Part shown: piece by piece, positions 1 to 7,884 of the stretch
How the letters are laid out: the number at the start of each line of letters is the position of its first letter
How positions within the stretch are numbered: position 1 is the first letter of the stretch
NCBI RefSeq assembly: GCF_900109195.1
Contig: NZ_FNZG01000003.1
Span: 124,001-188,000 of the forward strand
Reading direction: 5' to 3'
From: Pseudooceanicola nitratireducens
GTDB taxonomy: Bacteria; Pseudomonadota; Alphaproteobacteria; Rhodobacterales; Rhodobacteraceae
Length of the DNA stretch: 64,000 bases
Program-made: the position numbers and the translations under genes
The notes under the pieces: generated by a model
The model's database searches: none
What the model was told of the DNA's origin: nothing
What the model saw: only the letters and a program-made list of their open reading frames with translations

Positions 1-110
1 CCGCCTCTTCCGGGCGGTAGATGTATCATGCCACAAGCGATTCGCCCTGGGAATCCCTTTTTTCACTGGCGGCAGAAGCGTGGCAATAACGCACGAACCG
101 GAGAATGACC

Positions 111-503
111 ATGCCCCAATCCATCGCCCATATCGCCCTGGTCGTGCGCGATTATGACGAGGCGATCGCCTGGTATCGCGACATGCTGGGCTTCACCTTG
201 GTCGAGGATACCTGCCAGCCCGAACAGGACAAGAGATGGGTCCTGATCGCCCCGCCGGGATCGCAGGGCACGTCGCTTTTGCTGGCCCGTGCGTCAAACG
301 ACAGGCAGGCCGATTTCATCGGCGACCAGGCCGGCGGCCGTGTCTTCCTGTTTCTTCAGACGGATGATTTCTGGCGCGATTACAAGGCCATGCAGGACCG
401 TGGTGTGACCTTCACGCGCGACCCCAAGACCGCGCCCTATGGCACCGTTGCGGTGTTCCGCGACCTCTATGGCACGCTTTGGGACCTGGTCGAATTCACA
501 TGA
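111..503 (+). CDS. VOC (glyoxalase/bleomycin resistance fold) family protein
   Basis: A 130-residue single-domain vicinal-oxygen-chelate protein. Seen: the typical opening IAHIALVVRDYDEAIAWY, the Y-R-D-x-L-G-F turn after the first beta-alpha unit, and a closing FRDLYGTLWDLVEF strand with the usual late acidic metal ligand. One VOC module of about 130 residues is the normal length for this family, whose members act as homodimers. I chose the second ATG (111) because GGAG at 100-103 is well spaced from it; the ATG at 105 is almost on top of that site. Substrate cannot be told from sequence; members include dioxygenases, lyases and antibiotic-binding proteins. It converges on the aldolase gene and shares a bidirectional terminator with it. 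Confidence 0.85.
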   Translation: MPQSIAHIALVVRDYDEAIAWYRDMLGFTLVEDTCQPEQDKRWVLIAPPGSQGTSLLLARASNDRQADFIGDQAGGRVFLFLQTDDFWRDYKAMQDRGVTFTRDPKTAPYGTVAVFRDLYGTLWDLVEFT

Positions 504-504
504 A

Positions 505-529
505 AAAGGGGCGCAGACCGCGCCCCTTT
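505..529. terminator. Bidirectional intrinsic terminator between VOC gene and aldolase
   Basis: Perfect 10-bp stem AAAGGGGCGC / GCGCCCCTTT around an AGACC loop, flanked by A and T runs on both sides. It lies between two convergent stop codons and so can serve both transcripts. Confidence 0.85.
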
Positions 530-554
530 GCAGATCTCAAACCGGACCGAAGGA

Positions 555-1448
555 TCAGCCGGCGACGGATGCGCCGTGGATCTCTTCGATGGTGGCGGCC
601 AGGACCGCGTCGAAATCCGCGTCCGACTGCTGGGCCGACAGACCTTCGGTCAGGGCGCGGCTGAAGGATGCGATCATGCCGGTCTGTTTCGCCAGGCGGG
701 TGTTCGCCTCTTCGCGGGAATAGCCGCCCGACAGCGCCACGACCTTGATGACCCGGGGGTGATCCACCAGCGGCTTGTAAAGGTTTTCGACCTCGGGCAG
801 CGTCAGCTTCAGCATGACATTCTGATCCTCGGACAGCGCGTTCAGCTGTTCTTCGATCTCGGCGCGCAGGATCGCCTCGGCCTCGGCCTTGTCGGCGATG
901 GTGATCGTCACCTCGGGCTCGATGATCGGCACAAGGCCATGGCCCAAGATCTGCTTGCCCACCTCGAACTGCTGCGCCACCACGGCGCGGATGCCTTCGG
1001 GGTTGGCGGCCGAAATCACAGACCGCATCTTGGTGCCGAAGATCCCCTTCGACACGCCCTTTTCCAGAAGCGCGTCCAGATCGGGCATGGGCTTCATCAC
1101 CTGCACGCCGCCCTCTTCGTCAGCCAGGCCCTTGTCGACCTTCAGGAAGGGCACGACGCGGCGCTTGTCCCACAGGTATTCGGCCGTCGGGATGCCGTCG
1201 ATCTCACCGTCCATGGTGCGTTCGAACAGGATCGCGCCCACGACCTTGTCGCCGGTGAAGGCGGGCGACTTGATGATCCGCGCGCGCATGTCGTGGATCA
1301 GGCCGAACATCTCGTCATCGTTGGAATAGGCATCTTCTTCAACGCCATAAAGCTTCAACGCCTTGGGGGTCGAGCCGCCCGACTGGTCCAGCGCCGCAAT
1401 AAATCCGTGGCCGTTGGCAATCTGCTGTGTCTGTTGTTGCTTGGTCAT
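555..1448 (-). CDS. Class I fructose-bisphosphate aldolase
   Basis: A 297-residue cytosolic aldolase interconverting fructose 1,6-bisphosphate with glyceraldehyde 3-phosphate and dihydroxyacetone phosphate through a Schiff base. Seen: [13 protein letters not shown] near residue 20, the IIEPEV strand near 178, a lysine-containing [14 protein letters not shown] segment near 213 that matches the Schiff-base region, and the phosphate-binding [14 protein letters not shown] near 237. Length and motif order match the short bacterial class I form. The next gene upstream on the same strand is pgk (gap of about 108 bp), so two glycolytic enzymes sit together and may be co-transcribed. A convergent terminator follows the stop. 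Confidence 0.93.
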   Translation of the reverse strand: MTKQQQTQQIANGHGFIAALDQSGGSTPKALKLYGVEEDAYSNDDEMFGLIHDMRARIIKSPAFTGDKVVGAILFERTMDGEIDGIPTAEYLWDKRRVVPFLKVDKGLADEEGGVQVMKPMPDLDALLEKGVSKGIFGTKMRSVISAANPEGIRAVVAQQFEVGKQILGHGLVPIIEPEVTITIADKAEAEAILRAEIEEQLNALSEDQNVMLKLTLPEVENLYKPLVDHPRVIKVVALSGGYSREEANTRLAKQTGMIASFSRALTEGLSAQQSDADFDAVLAATIEEIHGASVAG

Positions 1449-1556
1449 CCCTGAACCCTGTCTGTTTGAAATCCGCCCGGCCCGCGGCCCGGCTTCCTTT
1501 TACGATCCGGCCGAAGGGTAGGACGCTGCCGCCCCCTCTGGCCAGTGTTTTGCTGT

Positions 1557-2753
1557 TTAGGCCGCTTCGCGCGCGGACAATGCTGCAACGCCGGGCAGGT
1601 CCTTGCCTTCCATCCACTCCAGGAAGGCCCCGCCAGCGGTCGAGATATAGGTAAAGGACTCGGCCGCGCCTGCGCCATTCAGCGCCGCGACCGTGTCCCC
1701 GCCCCCCGCGACCGAGGTCAGCTGACCCGCCCGGGTCAGCTCCGCCGCGCGGGCGGCGGCGGCATTTGTGGCCGTGTCGAAGGGCGCGATCTCAAACGCG
1801 CCAAGTGGGCCGTTCCAGATCAGCGTCTTGGCCCGGGCCAGGGCATTGCCGATCCGCTCGACCGCCTTGGGGCCGGCGTCCAGGATCATCGCATCCGCCG
1901 GACACTCGCCCGCCGCCACGATCTGGTTCTCGGCTCCGGCCTTGAATTCGCGTGCCACGACCACGTCCTCGGGCAGCAGGATCTCGCAGCCCGCGGCCTT
2001 GGCCTTGGTCAGGATCTCGCGCGCGGTGTCGGCCATGTCGTGTTCGCACAGCGACTTGCCCACGTCGATGCCCTGCGCCGCCAGGAAAGTATTGGCCATG
2101 CCGCCGCCGATCACCAGCATGTCGACCTTGCTCACAAGGTTGCCCAGCAGGTCCAGCTTGGTCGAGACCTTGGCCCCGCCCACAACCGCCAGCACCGGCC
2201 GCTCGGGCTTGCCAAGCGCGGCTTCCAGCGCCTCAAGCTCGGCCTGCATCAGCCGCCCCGCGCAAGAGGGCAGGAATTGCGCCACCCCCTCGGTCGAGGC
2301 ATGCGCCCGATGCGCCGCGCTGAAGGCGTCGTTGCAATATATGTCGCCCAGGCCCGCCAGCCGCCGGGCCAACTCGGGGTCGTTCTTCTCTTCTCCGGCG
2401 TGAAAACGAATGTTCTCCAGCAGCATGACGCGGGCGGCGTCCTGCTCCTCGGTGTGGCGCTCGGCCGCGTCCAGGGTTTCGATGAAGGCAACGGGCAGGC
2501 CCAGCTTTTCCTTCAGCACCGGCAGCACCTGGCGCAGCGACAGGTCCAGCACGACCTTGCCCTTGGGCCGGCCGAAATGCGCGATCAGGATCGGCGTGCC
2601 GCCCTTTTCCAGGATGTCCCGCACCGTCGGCACGATCCGCTCGATCCGGGTGGCGTCGGTGACGCGCCCGCCTTCGACCGGCACGTTGATGTCCACGCGC
2701 AGCAAGACGCGTTTCCCGGCCAAGTCCATGTCATCAAGGGTTTTCCATCCCAT
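1557..2753 (-). CDS. pgk: Phosphoglycerate kinase
   Basis: A 398-residue monomer transferring phosphate between 1,3-bisphosphoglycerate and ADP. Seen: substrate-binding [11 protein letters not shown] near residue 20 and AHFGRPKGK, the hinge region with [14 protein letters not shown], the nucleotide-binding NGPLGAFE and the C-terminal [12 protein letters not shown] glycine loop. An in-frame extension of 34 codons lies upstream, but I place the start at 2753, where [10 protein letters not shown] matches family N-termini and a GGGAG site sits about eight bases upstream. The resulting length is normal. It precedes the aldolase gene in the same direction. Confidence 0.96.
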   Translation of the reverse strand: MGWKTLDDMDLAGKRVLLRVDINVPVEGGRVTDATRIERIVPTVRDILEKGGTPILIAHFGRPKGKVVLDLSLRQVLPVLKEKLGLPVAFIETLDAAERHTEEQDAARVMLLENIRFHAGEEKNDPELARRLAGLGDIYCNDAFSAAHRAHASTEGVAQFLPSCAGRLMQAELEALEAALGKPERPVLAVVGGAKVSTKLDLLGNLVSKVDMLVIGGGMANTFLAAQGIDVGKSLCEHDMADTAREILTKAKAAGCEILLPEDVVVAREFKAGAENQIVAAGECPADAMILDAGPKAVERIGNALARAKTLIWNGPLGAFEIAPFDTATNAAAARAAELTRAGQLTSVAGGGDTVAALNGAGAAESFTYISTAGGAFLEWMEGKDLPGVAALSAREAA

Positions 2754-2880
2754 ATCGGCTGCTCCCACTTGGCCATCGCAATTCCCGCGCCTTTTCGCGT
2801 GCGCGGCATGTGCCGTCAACACTGGTAGCGCCCCCATGCGACCCTTCGGAAACAATCTCCGACCTTTCCCCCGATTACCT

Positions 2881-2970
2881 CCTCCCTCGCTCCACTTTCC
2901 CTCCGCTCACACCACCCTGCCCTCACATCACCCTCACACCAACCATCCCAGCCCCACCCCCTACACATCC
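2881..2970 (+). promoter_or_regulatory. C-rich, G-poor tract upstream of the cyclophilin pair (rut-like composition)
   Basis: By hand count these 90 bases hold about 54 C and only 4 G on the plus strand, in a genome where C and G are otherwise balanced. A long C>G bubble of this kind is the compositional signature of Rho utilisation sites in RNA. It lies in the 437-bp gap between divergent pgk and the first cyclophilin. The function is inferred; it could also be simple low-complexity drift. Confidence 0.4.
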
Positions 2971-3000
2971 TCTTGCCAAAAATATCCCGGGGGAGCGCGA
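2971..3000 (-). repeat. Dispersed GGGATATTTTTGG motif, copy 1
   Basis: On the minus strand this reads CTCCCCCGGGATATTTTTGG, followed by CAAGAGG, directly after a perfect 10-bp hairpin GCGAGGGGGC / GCCCCCTCGC centred at 3008. The same AT-core motif recurs at about 26464 and 35084. I recall similar motifs being common between genes in Rhodobacteraceae. Confidence 0.6.
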
Positions 3001-3005
3001 GGGGG

Positions 3006-3118
3006 CAGCGCCCCCTCGCTTCCCTCTACGTCGGCACGCCTCCGGCGTGACGGGCCAGCGCCCCCTCGCTTCCCTCTAGGTGGCACGCCCCCGGCGTGAC
3101 GGACCAGCGCCCCCTCAC
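3006..3118 (+). repeat. Tandem imperfect 50-bp repeat with palindromes
   Basis: Two copies of a roughly 50-base unit starting CAGCGCCCCCTCGCTTCCC (3006-3055 and 3056-3104) and a truncated third start at 3105. Each full unit carries a CACGCC-N3-GGCGTG hairpin. It lies about 75 bases before the start of the cytoplasmic cyclophilin. Confidence 0.8.
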
Positions 3119-3190
3119 CATCCCGTGCCCCCACTTGGCATTTCCGCCCGTCCCCAATACACATTCCCCCAATTCCAAAGGAGAAGACCC

Positions 3191-3689
<499 letters not shown>

Positions 3690-3697
<8 letters not shown>

Positions 3698-4259
3698 GGC
3701 ACCCGCCCTCCTCGCCGCGCTGGTGACCTTTGGGGCCCTGTCCGGCGCCGCCCCGGCGCTGGCCACCGGCCTCGACATCGAGATCGCCGGCGAAGCCTCG
3801 GGCACGATCCACATCGACCTGTTCGAGGACATCGCGCCCAAACACGTCGAACAGATCACCGCCCTGGCCGCTGCCGGCGACTACGCCGGCGTCTATTTCC
3901 ACCGTGTCATCAAGGGCTTCATGGCCCAGACCGGCGATGTGGAATTCGCCCGCGAGGGCGGCGACATGCGCCGCGCCGGCATGGGCGGCTCGTCCCGCCC
4001 GGACCTGCCGGCGGAATTCTCGGACAAGACCTTCGACCGAGGCGTCGTCGGCATGGCCCGCGCGCAGAACCCGAACTCGGCCAACAGCCAGTTCTTCATC
4101 ATGTTCGCGCCCGGCCCCTTCCTGGACGGCCAGTACACGGTCGTCGGAGAGGTCACCTCCGGCATGGACATCGTCGACGCTATCAAGCTGGGCGACGGCC
4201 CGAACGGATCGGTGATTGGCGAACCCGACCGCATGGTGAAGGTCACCGTGACGGAATAA
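3690..4259 (+). CDS. Exported peptidyl-prolyl cis-trans isomerase (cyclophilin type)
   Basis: A 189-residue paralogue of the preceding gene. Seen: an N-terminal signal peptide (MRKAPALLAALV... ending at ALA near residue 25), then a cyclophilin fold with YFHRVIKGFMAQTGDV, NSANSQFFIMF and YTVVGEVTSGM, keeping the active-site arginine. Periplasmic folding of proline-containing envelope proteins is the expected role. It starts inside the last codons of the cytoplasmic cyclophilin and is followed by a strong intrinsic terminator, so the pair forms a closed two-gene operon. The two proteins share long identical stretches, which points to tandem duplication with gain of a leader. Confidence 0.93.
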
Positions 4260-4284
4260 CGACCGTCTTTATACGATGCGACAG

Positions 4285-4319
4285 AAACGCCCCTTTGCCA
4301 ATGCGAAGGGGCGTTTTTT
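4285..4319 (+). terminator. Intrinsic terminator of the cyclophilin operon
   Basis: Eleven-bp stem AAACGCCCCTT / AAGGGGCGTTT with a ten-base loop and a T run, 26 bases after the second cyclophilin stop. Confidence 0.9.
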
Positions 4320-4412
4320 CTTCTACGAACAAACCCGGCCGCCAACGCCCGATGGACACCATGCCAGTCATCAATAGATTGGTCGGATACGAACATCGGA
4401 CCGGAATCGGGA

Positions 4413-5147
4413 ATGGCGGTAATTTCAGAAAGACTACGGCGTCTGTTTCGACCTGATCCGGATGATATAATTCCGGGCCACCCGCTATTCTACTGGAGCA
4501 CGGTCAAGAAGGTCGCAAGCAACGACCTGACCAAGATCATCGGGATCGTCCCTGTGGTCGGCTACCTGATCCTTTTCAACGACAGCATTCTGGATTCCGT
4601 TCAGTTCAACACCATCACCGGAACGACTGGGGATGAGGCCTCTCCCTTCCTGATCGGCGGCCTGACAAAATTGCGAATGACCTTTTTCGGCAGCCTCTGC
4701 GTCACGATCTCCTTCCTGATCTATCAAACCCGCCGGCCGAAAGCGCTCGACAACGCCTCGGACGATTTTTCTTTCGCCGAACGTGTCCGTGAAAGCTACA
4801 GCGTGGTCGAAATGAAAGCGCTTGAGCGTGATGTCATGGATGCCAATTGGCAGAAGCGCTTGGGTCTGTTTTGGTTCCCTTCGCAGGGGGCACGGAAAAG
4901 AGAGAGCCGAGTACAAGGGTTCCGCGAAGATCTCCGGCCCAAATTCTTAACCGAATTTCGCGATTACATCGACCAAGCCTCCCGCGAATGGTGGATCGGT
5001 CAGATGAACTCTCGGCCCTTTTCCCGCTATGCAGCGATGGTCTTCGGCTGTCTGGGCTATCTTCTTCTGGCCATCCCGACGATCGACATCGCCCAGGCGG
5101 TCATCGCGGATATCCTGTCCGAAATGCTAAGCGTCATGCGGAGTTAA
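4413..5147 (+). CDS. Unrecognised membrane protein
   Basis: A 244-residue protein I do not recognise. Seen: three likely membrane segments, at about residues 41-57 (IIGIVPVVGYLILF), 86-104 (LRMTFFGSLCVTISFLIY) and 207-230 (YAAMVFGCLGYLLLAIPTI). A charged soluble stretch rich in Arg, Glu and Trp lies between the second and third (about 105-205). Codon use is more AT-tolerant than in its neighbours and the gene is isolated, with its own upstream gap, which suggests an accessory or recently acquired gene. It converges on the NYN RNase gene with only six bases between stops. Nothing in the sequence assigns a function. Confidence 0.7.
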   Translation: MAVISERLRRLFRPDPDDIIPGHPLFYWSTVKKVASNDLTKIIGIVPVVGYLILFNDSILDSVQFNTITGTTGDEASPFLIGGLTKLRMTFFGSLCVTISFLIYQTRRPKALDNASDDFSFAERVRESYSVVEMKALERDVMDANWQKRLGLFWFPSQGARKRESRVQGFREDLRPKFLTEFRDYIDQASREWWIGQMNSRPFSRYAAMVFGCLGYLLLAIPTIDIAQAVIADILSEMLSVMRS

Positions 5148-5153
5148 ACAGCC

Positions 5154-6044
5154 TCACCGCCGGGCCGACATCAGCTCGGCATGGCCAAATTCCGACACGT
5201 AGAATCCGCGCCGTTTGCGGACCGACCGCGCGGCGATACTGTCGCGGAACAGGTCGTTCGAGACGATCTCTGCCCCCATCCTATCCGCCATGTCGATGAT
5301 CACCACATCCGCGTTCACGCCGCTGTCGACCACCTCGACCCGGGGACGGCCGGGCAGTTTCGCCCGCAGGGTCGCGGCGTTCATGTATTTGCCCCCGATC
5401 TTGTAGCCGATATTGGCGTCGAAAACGATGATGGGCGTCACGCCCTCGCCGCTCAGGACCTCGGTCACGGCGCCCACGGCCCCAAGCGACGGGGCGTTGT
5501 CGCTGCCCCAATGCGCGACGTTGGATCCGTCGACCACCGCGCGCCGCTTGGCGCTGCGCCGGGTCTTTTGATCGACCTGCGCCTCGGGGATGGCCTCGAC
5601 GGCGAGGGCCTGCCAGATCCTGACGGTCCGCGACTTGTAATAGGGGTTCCCCTGGGGCCCTGTTCCCGCCTGATAGCGCTGTTTCCGCGTGCCCCGGGTC
5701 AGCCGGGTCAGCCCGTTGGCCGTGTCGAATTTCCGTGCCGCCGCCAGGGCCAGCTCGTGTTCGGCCGCGCCCCGGTCTTCAAGGTCGCACTGGACCCAGC
5801 CAAGGTCCTTCAGGTGATAGCCCGGCAGGGTTTCTTCGCTGGTGATGGCAAAGATCGCGCCGCGCAGATGCAGCCTCTCGGCCTCTCTCCTCCGGGCTGA
5901 AAGCAGCCGGTCCCGGCGCGCGGGATCGGCCGAGGACCGTTTCGACGCGGGACCTTTCGACCGGCGCGTTCCCAGCCAGGCGACAGCGAGAAAGACAAGG
6001 AAAATGCCGCCAACGAGGGCAATGAAATTGAGATTGAAAACCAT
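5154..6044 (-). CDS. Membrane-anchored NYN (Zc3h12a-like) ribonuclease-domain protein
   Basis: About 296 residues. Seen: one N-terminal membrane helix (VFNLNFIALVGGIFLVFLAV), a basic linker, and a C-terminal PIN-like NYN domain from about residue 165. The domain opens with AVVDGSNVAHWG, continues with IIVFDANIGYKIGG and ends in EIVSNDLFRDS. These give the Asp/Asn cluster and the S-N-D-x-x-R-D motif seen in Zc3h12a-type RNases. RNA cleavage near the inner membrane is therefore likely, but the substrate is unknown. The start at 6044 is preferred because a weak but well-spaced GGA precedes it; a longer form from 6092 is possible. Confidence 0.8.
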   Translation of the reverse strand: MVFNLNFIALVGGIFLVFLAVAWLGTRRSKGPASKRSSADPARRDRLLSARRREAERLHLRGAIFAITSEETLPGYHLKDLGWVQCDLEDRGAAEHELALAAARKFDTANGLTRLTRGTRKQRYQAGTGPQGNPYYKSRTVRIWQALAVEAIPEAQVDQKTRRSAKRRAVVDGSNVAHWGSDNAPSLGAVGAVTEVLSGEGVTPIIVFDANIGYKIGGKYMNAATLRAKLPGRPRVEVVDSGVNADVVIIDMADRMGAEIVSNDLFRDSIAARSVRKRRGFYVSEFGHAELMSARR

Positions 6045-6175
6045 TTGGCCGTCCACGAAAGAAACCACCGAAGAATAGATGCAAGATGGCATTCCCGGCC
6101 CGCAGGTTCCAGAGCCGCGGGGAATAATCAGCCCGCCTTGGCTTTTGTGACGATCGCACAGGCATAGGCGAAACC

Positions 6176-6204
6176 AAAAAGGCGGCCCCGAAGGACCGCC
6201 TTTT
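6176..6204 (-). terminator. Intrinsic terminator downstream of the first VPLPA-CTERM gene
   Basis: GGCGG-tCC-TTCG-GGg-CCGCC type hairpin (one mismatch) flanked by A and T runs, with five T on the minus strand just after the stop. Confidence 0.7.
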
Positions 6205-6227
6205 CAGAATGATCTACGCTCGGGACC

Positions 6228-6731
6228 TCAGCCCTTGCGACGACGCGACAGCGCGCCCATGCCAGCGACACCGGCCAGCAACAGCGGCAGGCTTGCGGGA
6301 AGCGGCACGGCAGGCGTGCGCAGCGTCCAGCTGCCCTCAAGACCCGAGGCCAGTTTCGTGTTCCCGATCCAGGTATCCCAGTTGCCATTGGCCTCTTGCT
6401 GGAAATAGGTGCCGCCACCGGGATAGTCGATAAAGGTATAGGCAGCGCCGAAGAACGCCGGCAGCATGGAGCCCGTCCAGAATTCGTCAAAGACATCATC
6501 ACCGGGAACGGTGTAGCTGCCATTGCTCGAACTGAACGAGAAGTTGACAAAATCGACATTCGCCAGCGCCGTGCCAGGCGTGTAGGTGTCAGCCAGGGTC
6601 AGCACCGCGGTCGCATTGCCAGTGCAAAGGTCCGTACAGGTGCCCATCCAGTCATAGACCACATCCGCCGAAGCACTGCCCGCTGCCAGTGCAAGCGCAG
6701 CCGCACCGATAATCTTTTTGAATACGTTCAT
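6228..6731 (-). CDS. VPLPA-CTERM sorting-domain secreted protein
   Basis: About 167 residues. Seen: signal peptide MNVFKKIIGAAALALAAGSASA, a small secreted domain with one Cys pair (CTDLC), and a C-terminal tripartite tail: VPLPA, then a hydrophobic helix, then the basic cluster RRRKG. That tail is the VPLPA-CTERM variant of the PEP-CTERM system, in which an exosortase recognises the motif and handles the protein for surface or matrix display. Start 6731 has GGTGG six bases upstream; longer in-frame starts lack the signal peptide. No exosortase is encoded in this window. Nested inverted repeats lie upstream at 6806-6857. The function of the mature domain is unknown. Confidence 0.85.
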   Translation of the reverse strand: MNVFKKIIGAAALALAAGSASADVVYDWMGTCTDLCTGNATAVLTLADTYTPGTALANVDFVNFSFSSSNGSYTVPGDDVFDEFWTGSMLPAFFGAAYTFIDYPGGGTYFQQEANGNWDTWIGNTKLASGLEGSWTLRTPAVPLPASLPLLLAGVAGMGALSRRRKG

Positions 6732-6805
6732 ATTAACCACCATTTCTCTAGGAGCGCCCAATAAAAGCCACATTCGATCTGTCTGGCACATTTTTGCGGA
6801 TAGGC

Positions 6806-6857
6806 AAAACGCCAAACCGGGAACTGTTCGTTCCCGGATCGCAAACAATGGCGTTTT
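6806..6857. promoter_or_regulatory. Nested inverted repeats upstream of the first VPLPA-CTERM gene
   Basis: Outer arms AAAACGCCA (6806-6814) and TGGCGTTTT (6849-6857) enclose inner arms CCGGGAA (6818-6824) and TTCCCGG (6832-6838). All arms are perfect. It could be an operator for a dimeric regulator or a structured leader; the function is not shown. Confidence 0.5.
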
Positions 6858-6985
6858 AGTACAAAGTATCCGGCAGATGCGGCGCGGAAAAACTGTACCC
6901 GCCGTTAATCCCAGCAATTGCGGCGCGCAGATAGGGCGTCACCGTCCCTGATCAACCGTCAAAACACGCCAGAAAACAGCCCGAC

Positions 6986-7789
6986 TCAGCCGCCGAACAG
7001 ATGATCCATGGTCATCGAGGGCTGGTCGCATCCGGCCTCTCCCACGACTTTCGCGGGCACGCCAGCGACGGTCTTGCAGGGCTCCACGTCCTGCAGAACC
7101 ACCGAACCGGCGGCGATGCGGGAACAATGGCCGATGCGGATATTGCCCAGCACCTTGGCACCCGCCCCGATTAGAACGCCGTCGCCGATCTTGGGATGGC
7201 GGTCGTCGTCTTCCTTACCGGTCCCGCCAAGCGTCACGGAATGCAGCATGGACACGTTGTTGCCCACCACGGCGGTTTCGCCGATCACGATGGAATGGGC
7301 GTGGTCGATCATGATCCCCTGCCCGATCCGGGCGGCGGGATGGATGTCGATGCCATAGACCTCGGAACAGCGCATCTGGAAGAAATAAGCCAGGTCACGG
7401 CGCCCTTCGCCCCAAAGCCAATGCGCCACGCGATAGGCCTGCACCGCCTGGAAGCCCTTGAAATACAACAGCGGCTGAAGGAACCGGTGGCAGGCCGGGT
7501 CGCGTTCATAGGTCGCCACGATATCCGCCCGCGCCGAGGCCGCGAGCGAAGCATCCGCCGCATAGGCCGCATCACAGATCTCGCGGATCAGCTGTTCCGA
7601 CATCTCGGAATTCGTCAGCTTCATCGCGATGCGATAGGCCAGGGCATTCTCGATCGAGGGGTGGTGCAGCAGGGCGGAATGGATCTGGCCGCCCAGCAGC
7701 GGTTCGTCCCGGATCGCCTGTTCGGCCTCCTGGGTCATCCGGTTCCAGACCGGGTCCACCGTTGCGACCTGCGGGTGCGTCTTTGCCAT
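6986..7789 (-). CDS. cysE: Serine O-acetyltransferase
   Basis: A 267-residue enzyme making O-acetylserine from serine and acetyl-CoA, the first step of cysteine synthesis. Seen: an N-terminal alpha-helical domain (to about residue 140), then a left-handed beta-helix of hexapeptide repeats starting at GIDIHPAARIGQGIMIDHAHSIVIGE. The catalytic Asp-His pair of DHAHSIVIGE and the loop HSVTLGGTGK are present, and the tail ends in a short flexible region typical of the part that binds O-acetylserine sulfhydrylase. It lies 95 bases downstream of the last GTA gene on the same strand with no obvious terminator between. I recall cysE being a common GTA-cluster neighbour in this order. Confidence 0.95.
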   Translation of the reverse strand: MAKTHPQVATVDPVWNRMTQEAEQAIRDEPLLGGQIHSALLHHPSIENALAYRIAMKLTNSEMSEQLIREICDAAYAADASLAASARADIVATYERDPACHRFLQPLLYFKGFQAVQAYRVAHWLWGEGRRDLAYFFQMRCSEVYGIDIHPAARIGQGIMIDHAHSIVIGETAVVGNNVSMLHSVTLGGTGKEDDDRHPKIGDGVLIGAGAKVLGNIRIGHCSRIAAGSVVLQDVEPCKTVAGVPAKVVGEAGCDQPSMTMDHLFGG

Positions 7790-7884
7790 GGCGCGTCCTT
7801 TCTTCGTTCCGCGTCATGGTAGCAGATAGCGACCCAGACCCAAAACGCAATGCCGTGATGGATCTTATTCCGAATGCGAAACAC

